NCBI GenBank assembly: GCA_964023275.1
Contig: OZ029928.1
Location: 2,939,606 to 3,003,605 of the forward strand
DNA: 64,000 nucleotides
Source: Norana najaformis
Lineage: Eukaryota > Annelida > Clitellata > Crassiclitellata > Hormogastridae
Direction: 5' to 3'
This document shows positions 23,415 to 33,644 of this stretch, piece after piece. The notes under the pieces were generated by a model. That model saw only the letters and a program-made list of their open reading frames with translations, did not search any database and was not told the origin of the DNA. The stretch's first letter is position 1, and each line of letters starts with the position of its first letter. A program made the position numbers and the translations under genes.

Positions 23415-24340
23415 GTTTTATTTTATTTATTTATTTGTTTGTTTGTTTGTTTAAAGCACTTGTAACGTGCGCAATGTCAACATCCCTGAATCTGAGTTCA
23501 CTATGGGCCGAGATGGAATCATGCAAAAGCCAGGGTGAAGTAGTTAGTCTTAACAAGTGATTTAAAAGATGACAGTGAGTTTGCAAGTCGGACCATTTAC
23601 AGTATGGTAGACGAATCCAAATTCGAGGATCACAGCAGCTAAAGGCACGTGATCCTACAATTGTCCTGAACCTAGGTTCTTGCAACAAACCAATATCGGA
23701 AGAACAAAAGGCGCTATGGAGTCAGCAAAGTATTAAGATATGATGGAAGGCCAGTGTTCTGAGCTTAAAGGTCAAATATGCAATTTTAAACTTAGTACGC
23801 CACTGAACAGGAAGCCAGTGAAGTTCACGAAGGTGATCTAATGCATCTGATGCAGAAGAACATGTAACAACCATAGAAAGAGAGTTTTGAACCCTCTGAA
23901 GCTTTTTTACATTAAGAGAGGATATACCGCATAACATTGCATCTGCATAGTCTAATCGAGAACCAACAAGTGTATATGGCATTGTTTCAGCCTTGTCATT
24001 AGTCAGAGAATGACGTGATGTGACAAAATGCCTTGATATGGTAGAAACAAGACCTGCAAATCGAAGATACGTGTGAAGTCATAATGAGTGAGTTATCAAG
24101 AGTGACAACGAGAGTGTTAACTTTGTCTGAAAGTGGGACTTTGATTCTTGGAGGGTCAATAGAAGAATGCGAAGTGAAAGACTGCCTACGATGGTGAGTT
24201 GTGACTTAACTGGACTGATTGCAGAATCATTAAAGCAGAACCAAATGTGAAGAGAGGACAAACAGTGTTTGAGTTCAGTTTTAACAGAGGGATCTGTTGC
24301 AGAGAGAGAGAGAATCGTACAGTTGAGTATCATCAGTGTT
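23415..24340 (-). mobile_element. L2-like LINE, RT C-terminal half, degenerate
   Basis: On the reverse strand, in order: YADD-adjacent LSATDPSVKTELKHCLSSLH, SRLDYADAMLCGISSLNVKK, LRELHWLPVQWR and EPRFRTIVGSRAF. It shares its sequence and its (AAAT/AAAC)n 3' end with the LINE at 59160-60540, so they are one subfamily. A (TTTG)n run at 23435-23455 is its tail. Several frameshifts. Confidence 0.75.
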
Positions 24341-24349
24341 ATTGTCTTA

Positions 24350-24670
24350 TCTTGTCTTTAGCCATCTTCGATCCGAAGTTGGGCCGCCTCTAGATGTTTC
24401 TATCTTCAGTCGTCTTCAAAGTTGTCAGTAACTGACTCAAAGTTAATCCTGTCTAAAACCATATGTTTTCAATCCAGGTTGTTCGTGATCTTCCACGTGC
24501 TTGCCAACCAAATGTTTTACCCTGCATTATTTTTCCTCATAATACGACCAAAGTACTGTATGTCAACTTCCTTGACTTGATGTTACTTAACGGTTGACGT
24601 TCCATGCTGGTGTGTTCCAGTAGCCAATCGTTGGCTTTCCTTGCCATCCAAGAAACCCTGCATCAGTCCC
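24350..24670 (-). mobile_element. RTE-like LINE C-terminal fragment
   Basis: The reverse strand translates, with a few stops, to SWMARKANDWLLEHTSM, then GRSRTTWIENI, LLTTLKTTEDRN and RRPNFGSKMA. This is the WxxxxTNxxVL....G.R...W...I tail of RTE-like LINE polyproteins. It was missed by simple ORF scans because of frame breaks. Confidence 0.6.
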
Positions 24671-24959
24671 TTCATTTCAAATCCATTTATCTTCATTTCA
24701 TTACTATTAATTAAGAAAATTCCAAAATTTAGGTCCTGTAACCGAGAAAGCTCGTTCACCAAGAACGGTTTTTATTTTTGGTACAATCAGAGAAAGGCAT
24801 TCGGGTTTTAAAATGATAAATTTCAGGAATGAACACCGATTTTAAATATTGTGGTTGGCCAGAATTCAATGTTTAATGAATTATAAGCTCCAAATTAAAC
24901 AAATTCTCTGCTGACCTGGAAACCAATGCAACGTTTTAAGTGGAGGGCTATAAGCTCAT

Positions 24960-25400
24960 TTATGACTCTACCCAAAGCTTATGAACAATTTGAAGTTTCT
25001 GCATGTTTGACTTTGTTACACCAGTAAGAAGCGAGTTACAGTAATCTAGGCGACTGGAAAGCAATGTGTTTGCCAGAGATAGCCTTGACGACATGTGGAC
25101 ATAGCGTCTAATTCTGTGTATGTCACGAGTAGACATAAATGCCGACTTACAAATGCCATTCACATAGTTTGTTAGAGACATAGTAGAATAAAAACGGCAA
25201 CGCCCACGATACAAGCAGCGTCAGCGAACTCGAAAAGTGATTCGCTCAGCTTTAAAGATTTAAGCCATTCAAACTTCATAAGCTGCTGTGGATTACCCAG
25301 CAGCAGAAATTCAGTTTTAGATGGGGTGAGGAGAAGTTTATTAGCCGCCATCCAGGATTACACCTCCTCAAAGGCAGTACACAAGAAGTGCACAGACGAA
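24960..25400 (-). mobile_element. L2-like LINE fragment (post-RT region)
   Basis: The reverse strand encodes KLLLTPSKTEFLLLGNPQQL, then FMSTRDIHRIRRYV and SSRLDYCNSLLTGV, all typical of the region following the RT catalytic site. One frame break at about 25205. Confidence 0.7.
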
Positions 25401-25439
25401 TGTCAAGACAAAACGTCAAATGAAATGTGTAGATCTGAG

Positions 25440-27030
25440 CTCATCCATCATTTACGGCATATGACAACCTGGTTTTTACTCAAAGCAAACTATATTCGGT
25501 CTGTCTCTCTACTGAGGGTGCGTCCCCTCCACTCTTCCCCCAACCGACTGCCGGATGCCGACCCTTCAACCGATCTCCATTGAGGGCTTATGCCCGCTGC
25601 TGTTAATACAGCCATCGAAATCTTGTGAACTGTACTCCCTGTCGACGTTTCTTCTAAGGGAATTCGTGGATGTTTTACTACTTTTCTTACACTTATTGTT
25701 TAATGCTTCCTTGGGTCAGGGTTCCCTCCCAACATCTCAGAAACGGGCCATCGTTTTCCCTTCCCTCAAACGCTCTGTCATAGACATAAACGATATGTCC
25801 AACTATCGGCCCATCGCAAATTATCCTTTCTCTCAAAATTGGTTGAAAAACACTTGTCAATGCAACTTATGCAATACCTTGAGTCTAAAGCCCTCTTATC
25901 CAGCCAAAAATCTGGCTTCCGAAGATCCCATTCAACTGAATCGGATACTTTTGGAGCTTTCGACTGGGGGCATGTGACCCTACTCTTCCTCTTTGATTTT
26001 AGTGCTGCTTTCGACACTGTCGATCACAATACTCTCCTGAAGCGCCTTGAGAGATCATTCGGCATCTCTGGCCCTGTTCTCTCATGGTTCTCTTCATTTC
26101 TATCTGGCCGCTCTCAATCTGTCATTTTCGGCTCTACACGCTCCAGGTGGTCCCCAGTAACAATGGGTCTTGCACAGGGCTCAGTCTTGGCTCTCCTCTT
26201 TTTCATTCCCCATACATCTGACCTGAGTCTCATCCTGTCCTCAACGGAGGTGGTGTCCCACCAATATGTAGATGACACCCATGCTTACATCTATGGCCAG
26301 GCCGCTGAGGCGGTTTCAATGGTTCGGAGGGTACTTGAGGCATCGGCGAATCTTGAGGCTTGGCTGAAATCTAATCGCCTTCGCCTAAATCCTAACAAGA
26401 CCAATTTATCTGACTCAGCAGTTCTGTCCAACTTTCAAAGATTGATAAAGATAGACTTATCTTTATCTTTTCCCCATGTCTCCTTTTTCTATTCAGTACG
26501 CGACCTAGGAGTGACTCTGGACCAAGAGCTCACACTGCGGGAGCACATAAAGAACGTCTGTCGCTCTTTCTTTTATCACCTACGGCAAATTCGCACCATC
26601 CGACGCTACCTCACGACCCAGGCCGCAACTACCTTGGTCCATGCATTCGTCTGCTCAAGAATTGATTTTGGCAATGCCGTCCTCGTAGTCCTAGATCCTG
26701 CTACACTGCACAACTCCAGTCTGTCTTGAATGCTGCAGCTCGCCTGATTGGTGGCATTTCTATGTAAGTTCAGCCACATTTCTTCATTTATGGCGGAACA
26801 ATTGCATTGGCTCCCAATACGGGAGCGTATTCTCTTCAAAATCTTGATCCTCGCGCCGAACTGTCTTGTTGGCTGTTCTCTGCTTTATCTAAGGGAGCTC
26901 TGCATCCCCCTTTCTTCTATTCCTGGCCGCAGACCACTGCGTTCGTCGGTTCAGGGCAACCTCGCCCCACAACGTGTTTGACACGCGGTAGCCTCAAGCA
27001 CGTGATCAGCTCGCGGAAAACAAATCCGTA
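25440..27030 (+). mobile_element. L2-like LINE with reverse transcriptase, defective
   Basis: 5'-truncated. 25555-25977 covers the RT N-terminus (MSNYRPIAN); 25839-26729 covers FRRSHSTES, LFDFSAAFDTVDHN, GLAQGSVLALL and QYVDDTHAY (catalytic Asp-Asp near 26267), then VRDLGVTLDQEL and SRIDFGNAV; 26748-27030 covers LHWLPIRERILFKIL and the end. The usual PQGSVLGP is degraded. Several frameshifts. Related to the fragment at 13480-13890. Confidence 0.8.
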
Positions 27031-27229
27031 ACCCGATGATTCATAAAAATTTTCTATGCAAATGCGCACTCAAAATTTTCTGAACAGACAGCGCAATTTT
27101 ATCTAAAGCTTACAAATCAACCTCAGCTGATTAGTAAATCAAAAACATAGCGCAATACACACAATAATCTGCAAAACACAGAAAATCGTATTCACAATTA
27201 AAACAACCTTAAGCACGGCAAAGTGCCAT

Positions 27230-28034
27230 CACATTCAATTTGCTCCTACATTATCTCACCTTAAGATCAATGGCTTGCAACGCCAAACATCGTCTAGTAA
27301 GTTTTGCAAATTTAGACTTGGGAACAGTCAAACAAACAGATTATAATCAGTATATACAAGAATATGCGACCGTAAAATGACGTTTTTCGGTTTAAATAAC
27401 GCTAATACAATAGAATAAGCTTCTTTGCCAATAGTTGCCCATTTCTTATGGTTTCTGTCGATTTAGATTATTAAACAAAATAAGTCTTTCTCGACCTTTA
27501 CTCTCAGGTTGTGCTAAAACAGCAACGTCACTACTGTCACAGTACAAGTTTACATCATCACCAACACGAATTATAGCTAAATGGAATTTGAAACAAAAAC
27601 GTTTAAACATTTTAAAAGCACTTTAAGTGCATCTGTCCAACAAAACGTCTATGGCACTTCCTTACATGCTGAATCCGATAATGTTACAGTAATCTTCAAA
27701 AAATCGTGAACTGTCAGTAATGAACGAAAATTCATAAAAGCTGCTTCAGTTGCTTCTTGGTCTTTGGTCTTTCCATTTCCACAAAGGAAGATTCCTTATC
27801 GGAAACTATTTGCAGATTTTCCAGTTCTAACAACATGACCAACATATTTAATTTCTGGGTTAGCGAATTCACATTTCTTTAGGTTCAAAGTCAAATCATG
27901 TACACGCACTCGTCGTTAAACAATTCCAAAAGTCGTAAATGAGTGTTTAATTAATCAGAATCTACAGATACATCGTCTGTATATGATTCCGAAAAAGCTT
28001 TTACAGCTGAAGCACAGCATTAAATGCTTTCATA
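27230..28034 (-). mobile_element. Ty3/gypsy pol remnant, downstream part (RT end and RNase H)
   Basis: The reverse strand shows AVKAFSESYTDDVSVDSD, in which the RT YxDD reads YTDD, then LTLNLKKCEFANPEIKYVGHVV, RPKTKKQLKQLL, and RNase H pieces (KWATIGKEAYSIV, AKLTRRCLALQAIDLKV). Many stops and frameshifts. It is interrupted by transposon copy C; the matching upstream part is at 30369-30545. Confidence 0.7.
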
Positions 28035-28035
28035 A
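27972..28035 (+). repeat. 64-bp direct repeat, left of copy C
   Basis: Recurs at 30369-30432 with one mismatch (G27975 versus A30372). The sequence is part of the gypsy RT coding region, so it belongs to the target and not to the transposon. It ends at the ACACTGG terminus of copy C. Confidence 0.9.
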
Positions 28036-28351
28036 CACTGGCCAACACATAATTTGTTGCTTCAAATGTTAGAACTGTTTCTGGGTATATTTGACCTGCT
28101 GATTCCAGAAAAGGCACCAGTTTTCTCCCAGCAGGTCTAGTTTTCGAGATATAGAACATTATGCCATATACCAGTCCTTGCCTCTGCTCGCCCATAAAAC
28201 ATAAGGCTATAGCTATAATTATGTAGTGCTCAATTTATTATGTGATACACTAAATAAACATAATAATACAAATACTTAAAAGAAAATGGTAGTACCTGAA
28301 ACTGTACTTATATGATACCAAACAGAACAAGTTTGTTATAAAAATTTCAAG

Positions 28352-30055
28352 TCATTCGACACCGAAGAAGCTCCTTTTGTACGATTTCCGAGTGTGGCAT
28401 CTGCCGGAACAATCGCGCATAATATTCCAGCAATAGTCTGCCATCATGTGTGCATCCCATCTTCCTTGATATCGATTTTCCATTGTTTTGATGTCTTGGT
28501 GAAATCTTTCACCTTGCTCTTCGCTGAAGTCACCAAGATTCTCTGGAAAGCGATCTAAGTGACTGTGGAGATAATGAACTTTAATGCTCATGTTGCAGCC
28601 AAGCTTGTTGAAATGAAGAAGCATATCCTCTACTAGTTGTGCATAATTGTCTGCCTTCTTGTTGCCAAGAAAATTTTTAGTTACAAGAACAAAGGAAGAC
28701 CAGGCACAAGATTCGATTTCATTCATTGATGGTATGAAAAGTGGGTCATTCATAAGTTGCCTGATCTGTGGACCATCGAAGATTCCAGCCTTCAATTTTT
28801 CCATTGTAATTCCTGGTAACTTGTGTACTATGTATTCGAAGCATGAACCTTCTTTATTCAAAGCCCTGACAAATTGTTTCATCAGGCCTAGCTTTATATG
28901 TAGTGGTGGCAGTATGATCCTATCTCGTGCCACCAAAGATTCCTTGATTACATTTTGAGCTCCAACCACCATGTCTTTCCTCGAAGGCCAATCTTTTCTT
29001 GTCCAATGTTCATGCTTGGCTCTACTGTCCCAAAGACACAAAAAGCAGGGATACTTTGTGTAGCCACTTTGTTGACCAAGGAGGAAATTTACCATCTTCA
29101 AGTCTACACAAATTACCCATTGATGTTCTTTGTATTCTATCTTTTCCAGTACTAAAGAGATGGCATTGTACTCTTCTTTCATCCTGGTGGAGTGACCGAT
29201 TGGAATAGAACCAAATTTGTTGCCGTTATTTAAAAGCACACATTTCAGACTACGTTTTGAACTGTCGATAAAAAGACGCCACTCATCTGGGCTGTAATCC
29301 GACAGACCAATGTTCTTCAATAAGTTGCTGATGTCATTACAGAATACTAGGTTGTTGTCTTCGGTAAAGAATGGCAGCAAATCCTTTTCTCTGTTTCTAT
29401 AAATTGTAATTTTCGTTCCAGGCTGAAGTGCATTCTTTTCCTTTAGTCTGGACGCAAGCAATTCAGAGGACTCTTTGGAAAGATTTAAGTCCCTGATCAG
29501 ATCACTCAACTCTTTTTGGTCAAAACGTTCACTGTGTGAAGTTGATTGGAAATCACTGTCACTGCCCCCACTTTCTTCACTTTCGTCATCTTGTCCGATA
29601 TTGGACATGCAAGTCTCATCGTCTGAGAGCTGAGGTAGTTCGCGAAAAGGTGGAACTGGTACAATATCCGAATGCGGAACAGGTCTCCTGGCTGAAGGTA
29701 TATCAGGGTAAGACAACTTGTGACGATTATTTCGATTGATGCCTATGATATTAACCATACAAAAGTAACAGTCGTCGAAGTGGTTTATCTGTTCCCTCCA
29801 AACCATCGGTACACCAAATTTCAGGCAGCTTCTCTTTCCAATTGTCCAGTGGCGCAATTGTTCAATACAAGTTTTGCATACTGTATGAGGAGCCCATTGC
29901 TTATCTTGATCTCCAAGTTTGACACCAAAATAACCTACATATGCTCTTTTTACAAACTCAGAAATCGGTTTCCTCTTTGCTTTTAGTGTGTATTCCCCAC
30001 AAATGTAGCAGAATATGTCTGGATGGTTAATGCAGCTCCGTCTGGAAGTAGCCAT
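28352..30055 (-). CDS. Candidate DDE-type transposase, intact (567 aa)
   Basis: Uninterrupted ORF starting MATSRRSCINHPD. The N-terminus has likely zinc-binding pairs C16-C19, C60-C63 and C96-C99. Residues 145-175 are acidic and probably disordered; 178-205 resemble a helical segment. The core follows: D264 in RLFIDSSKRSL, D318 in CVDLKMV, C337-x2-C340 19 residues later, LPPLHIKLGL (382-391), H494-x4-H499 in VHYLHSHLD, and conserved E513 and E516 in SEEQGERFHQDI. The D-D-C(2)C-H(4)H-E order is that of the RAG1/Transib, hAT and CMC transposases. Family members are common in invertebrate genomes as uncharacterised proteins. The transposase role is inferred from this signature and from the flanking inverted repeats. 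Confidence 0.72.
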   Translation of the reverse strand: MATSRRSCINHPDIFCYICGEYTLKAKRKPISEFVKRAYVGYFGVKLGDQDKQWAPHTVCKTCIEQLRHWTIGKRSCLKFGVPMVWREQINHFDDCYFCMVNIIGINRNNRHKLSYPDIPSARRPVPHSDIVPVPPFRELPQLSDDETCMSNIGQDDESEESGGSDSDFQSTSHSERFDQKELSDLIRDLNLSKESSELLASRLKEKNALQPGTKITIYRNREKDLLPFFTEDNNLVFCNDISNLLKNIGLSDYSPDEWRLFIDSSKRSLKCVLLNNGNKFGSIPIGHSTRMKEEYNAISLVLEKIEYKEHQWVICVDLKMVNFLLGQQSGYTKYPCFLCLWDSRAKHEHWTRKDWPSRKDMVVGAQNVIKESLVARDRIILPPLHIKLGLMKQFVRALNKEGSCFEYIVHKLPGITMEKLKAGIFDGPQIRQLMNDPLFIPSMNEIESCAWSSFVLVTKNFLGNKKADNYAQLVEDMLLHFNKLGCNMSIKVHYLHSHLDRFPENLGDFSEEQGERFHQDIKTMENRYQGRWDAHMMADYCWNIMRDCSGRCHTRKSYKRSFFGVE

Positions 30056-30212
30056 AACCTTAAGGATGTTCGCATCTGAGGAATTAAATGACTAACCTAA
30101 AAAATAGTAAGAACATGTAGTTATTTAATGCTCACATTCACAGATTGTTCTTGCGACCAACTCTTAATATGCCCTAAGACGACTGCGGCTGCTCTAGCTT
30201 TCAGGAGGCGGT

Positions 30213-30239
30213 TTATATAGGCTATAAATGCTGACTTCA
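30213..30239 (-). promoter_or_regulatory. CRE-like + TATA promoter of copy C
   Basis: On the minus strand TATATAA (30219-30213) follows TGAAGTCA (30239-30232), a one-base variant of the CRE, 12 bp upstream. ATG lies about 158 bp downstream of the TATA box. Confidence 0.55.
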
Positions 30240-30368
30240 GCATAATCTATTTACATAGTTCGAAACCATGAAACGCTGTTTAAGCACAAATAAATTCTAA
30301 ATGAGGCCATGAATTTAGTGCTGAGTAAGCTGTAGGCTACGGAATAGTTATTTCGTTGAATCAGCAAT

Positions 30369-30432
30369 ATCATCTGTATATGATTCCGAAAAAGCTTTTA
30401 CAGCTGAAGCACAGCATTAAATGCTTTCATAA
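30369..30432 (+). repeat. 64-bp direct repeat, right of copy C
   Basis: Second copy of 27972-28035, 63 of 64 bases identical, continuing on its right into further gypsy RT sequence. Confidence 0.9.
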
Positions 30433-30545
30433 TAGTTCACTCGTAAAATTCATGCTGTGTTACAAATGCCATTTTCTGTTTCTCTGACTCTTGTACAGGA
30501 CAAGTCTAATAAGCACTTTTGCAGTCAAGTACAAAATAAATTTTA
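30369..30545 (-). mobile_element. Ty3/gypsy pol remnant, upstream part (RT fingers/palm)
   Basis: The reverse strand reads FVLDCKSAY, then MAFVTQHEFYE, the usual LD..SA......AFVT..G.YE segment of gypsy RT, then the 64-bp repeat. The MPFGL block expected next is missing, so a small deletion preceded or accompanied the events here. Pairs with 27230-28034. Confidence 0.65.
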
Positions 30546-30560
30546 ACTTTCAGCTCTTGT

Positions 30561-30595
30561 ATATATATATATATGTATGTGCATATATATATACA
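30561..30595. repeat. (TA)n-rich microsatellite
   Basis: Two runs of TATATATA separated by GTATGTGCA. Simple repeat. Confidence 0.8.
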
Positions 30596-30639
30596 CTGAT
30601 GCTGGCCGACGTCAAGTAGATGGCGTCCCCGGAGGTTCG

Positions 30640-31350
30640 TGCACCGTAGGAATTCAGACTATGATGGATTGAGCCTGGATTTTACTCTGAAATGCGCTCG
30701 ATACACAGCATTACTCTGTTTCAGCTCAGCGGTTCGTGATGGTTCACAGAAGAAGTAAAGCTGTATATCATCCGCATAGCAGTGGTGAAGGAGCCCATGT
30801 GCTTTTATGATTCTCTCCACATCAGTCGTTTATAATTTGAAGAGGCAAGGGCCCAGCACTGATCCTTGTGGAACACCACAAGATGAGGCGATACAGTGCC
30901 TGGCCATGGCTGACCAATTTGGCCTTTCCCAATGCGCCGCTTATCGTCAGTCGGTCTGGCAGTCTCAAGCAGGTTTACTCCGAGCAAGTGGAAACGCTTG
31001 CTGAACGTAAAATAAGCACGTTCTGCTTCTCGTTCTGCATAAGTACTCTGAAGTCATCGATCTTGTTATTAACCGATCGTAAATTGAGGCATCCGAAGTG
31101 GGTCAGACTACCACGTTGTACAGCGTGTCTCGCGATGGGAAGACGAATACGGACAGGTGTCCTATGTAGCTCTCGTCCAGCGCTGGTTTGAGATGCTTGG
31201 CCCCCGCTCTAAGACAGCCTCACTCAACGATTGCCGGAGATGTACACGACGCCAGAGCAGCCAGATTCCGTGAACGCAGGGGCTGGTCTCCGAAGGAGCC
31301 TGGCTGCGCAGCCACGGCTTTCCGTCTGCTAGTAATAATAACGACTGATA
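30640..31350 (-). mobile_element. L2-like LINE, internally deleted
   Basis: On the reverse strand, an ORF2 start (HFGCLNLRSVNNKIDDFRVL, about 31100-31030) resembles the LN.RS..NK.D.... opening of the endonuclease. It is followed after a gap by GVPQGSVLGPCLFKL and HHCYADDIQLYF (RT catalytic Asp-Asp, about 30760). The endonuclease body and RT N-terminus are deleted. Confidence 0.65.
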
Positions 31351-31544
31351 GGCCTATCTGTACAAAGGACCCGGTTCAAAGCTGCCACAGATACGTAGGC
31401 TTAGTAGGAAGCGGGGACCTTGTTAAACCGGGAGACGTCTGAGTGGGTGTGACTTTCATTTCGTGTACCACTTGTGTTCCTAGTCGTTTTGACTACCGAA
31501 GAACGCACTCGAAATGAAATAGGAGATGCTACGAAACGTTCAGT

Positions 31545-31680
31545 TACATAAATACATACACGCATACATACATATATGCATACTTACATAAGTGCACACA
31601 TACATATATTACATACAAACATACATACATGCATACCTGCATAGTGCATATGCTTAGGCCTAAATACGTACATACAAACA
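31545..31680. repeat. (CATA)n-like microsatellite region
   Basis: Imperfect repeats of CATACATA and TATGCATAC over about 130 bp. A similar block lies at 58190-58260. Confidence 0.75.
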
Positions 31681-32555
31681 TGTTTACACTGTCTTTAACT
31701 TTGAGAAAAGTACACAACAAATGCATATGCGTTCTTGCGAAAGCTCGCTTTCTTAAATATAAACAAACATATGTAGATGGAAGAAAGCGAACTGCCGACA
31801 AAGTAAGCTTTTGTTGAAAAGTGACAAAAACTGGAGTTAAATACTTAAGCAAGTGTATCCTGAGCCTATATGCTGACATTAATTTTGTAGTCTAATTGTC
31901 AGCGACCTTTCGAAGTTGCCATTCGATAGAGCTTCGAATCGTTTTTCCCCTCGATTTGTTGCGTAGCGTTAACTCGAGTAAGGACAAAAAGTCTTGACGA
32001 TAATCTAACGCGTAATTAATGAAATCACGACAGAATTTCGATCGCCGAAATATATTAATTCTTCACGCGCTAATCTATGCATTCCAATCGTCAGCTGTAA
32101 TAAGCGTAACTTGTAATTCAAACAACCAACAGGGTGCAGCCACTGCTGCTCTGAAGTATGCTGACAATACTGTCCAATATTGTATTTGCCACTTCTTTAT
32201 ATAGGCTAAAACCTGCCTCATCAGCAAAACAAATCCAGACATGCCTATGACTCATCGCAAACGTTGCGCGTGAGAAAACCACTAGTACACAAGAGTGGTG
32301 TTTTTCCAAAACTGTCTGTATTGTGTTTTTCAAAACCTGTTGACTCATCAAAACGTAAGCCCCCCGCAACAAGAAAGCACTCCTTCAAAATAACTGCTCA
32401 GCCCACCAATCACAAACAACTCAACAGCCCCATGATTCATCGACGTTACGTCAACAAATATTTCAACACATACGTACCGATTCATCAGCCGAAACTTACG
32501 CTTACACATCAGATTTTTAAAATCAGAAATGAATAAATAAGACAGTATTTGGAAA
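31681..32555. other. Intergenic, nothing recognised
   Basis: No supported gene, RNA or element. Short ORFs on both strands lack any family-like motif. Confidence 0.35.
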
Positions 32556-32559
32556 TATA

Positions 32560-32800
32560 AAAACTTCTCTGAATAAAATCATTCAGAGAAGACTGTGGTG
32601 GTTTGGTCCTGTGGAAAGATTGCCATTTGATTGAATCCAACATAAAGCACTACTTGCAAAATTCGAAAGGAAGAGAAACAAAGCAAAATCAAGACTATGC
32701 TAGATCGATAATATACACAAAGCCAGAGCGAGATTTGAACTTAACATGATAAAAACATAAGTATATGAGGAATGGCTGACGTCAGAAACTGATGATAATC
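32560..32800 (+). mobile_element. RTE-like LINE C-terminal fragment
   Basis: The plus strand reads IIQRRLWWFGPVERLPF, matching the R.LRWFGHVERM motif near the end of RTE-like polyproteins, then a basic stretch and VYEEWLTSE in place of the ..A.DR..W... end. Several stops. Confidence 0.5.
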
Positions 32801-33504
32801 ATGATAATGAACTTCTGATAGAATTTGAAATAATTTCACACAACTTTAGATAATTTTAAGTGAGAACGTTAATTTGCTGAATATAATAAGCACTGTTACA
32901 ATGAATTCCTTTAATAAAAACTTTGAAGTTTAAGAATCATCGGAACGGCTGCGCTCTACCATTGAAATGACGCACGTAAAAAGAAAATATTAATGTAGGC
33001 AAAACCTGTATTCCACAATCACAATAACATGTAGTCGTTCGTTCTTTGTTTGTCTCTAGATGCATTGGACGTGGGAGCAGTTGATCTGACCTAATAGTTG
33101 TCGTTCAATGTCGGCAACTTGTCTGCCTTATAGTTGTTGTTTGGCATTCGAGCATAACAGCTGCATTCTATACACTTACGGTACATTGATGAATGATTTG
33201 TGATCGTCAACAAGATTTCTAATGCAGGGCGCCATGCTGCAGCACAAACACAAAACGTCACAGTAATAGCCGTTAAAGCCAGCGCCGAATATGAATATGA
33301 AATGCATAATAAATATTGCATTTTGTCAAAGCAATATATAGTTGCTAGCGACGTTTTAACGGTACCTACCTTTAGGAGGAGTAGACCATGTATCAGTAAT
33401 GCTCAACACTTTATCATCTTCATAGGCGGACTATGTGCATAAGTGTCTGCACGTATCTGGATATTCATATAGCGCCTCTTAAGAACCTCTAGAAGAAGCT
33501 CCTC

Positions 33505-33642
33505 CCTAAAGTCAATGATTGCATAGTTTGATAAGAACGACAAGTGCATTAGCTTGCGAGATATGCTGGAATAACAGGAACGATGTCCTCTAATGGCCGG
33601 CTCTATCACAGACGTAGAACCAAACCAGATGATTTTTTTGAA
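33505..33642. repeat. Dispersed unit X, left half
   Basis: Matches 36545-36705 (shared words TAGTTTGATAAGAAC, AATAACAGGAACGATGTCC). The unit continues at 35015 after transposon copy F, so F sits inside it. Confidence 0.75.
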
Positions 33643-33644
33643 TA

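Larger units (their letters stand above)
28035..30368 (-). mobile_element. DNA transposon copy C with intact transposase-like ORF, one end missing
   Basis: The terminus on the gene's 3' side reads ATAACACTGGCCAACACA. The distance from stop codon to terminus (317 bp) matches D and E (about 350 bp). On the promoter side the element stops at 30368, about 80-140 bp short of the length seen in A, B and D, with no CCAGTG inverted repeat. Both sides are flanked by the same 64-bp piece of a gypsy pol gene. It is nested in that gypsy remnant. Confidence 0.82.

Noticed and set aside
31544..31879. Minus-strand ORF rich in YVC/VCMY
   Set aside because: It translates a CATA-type microsatellite.
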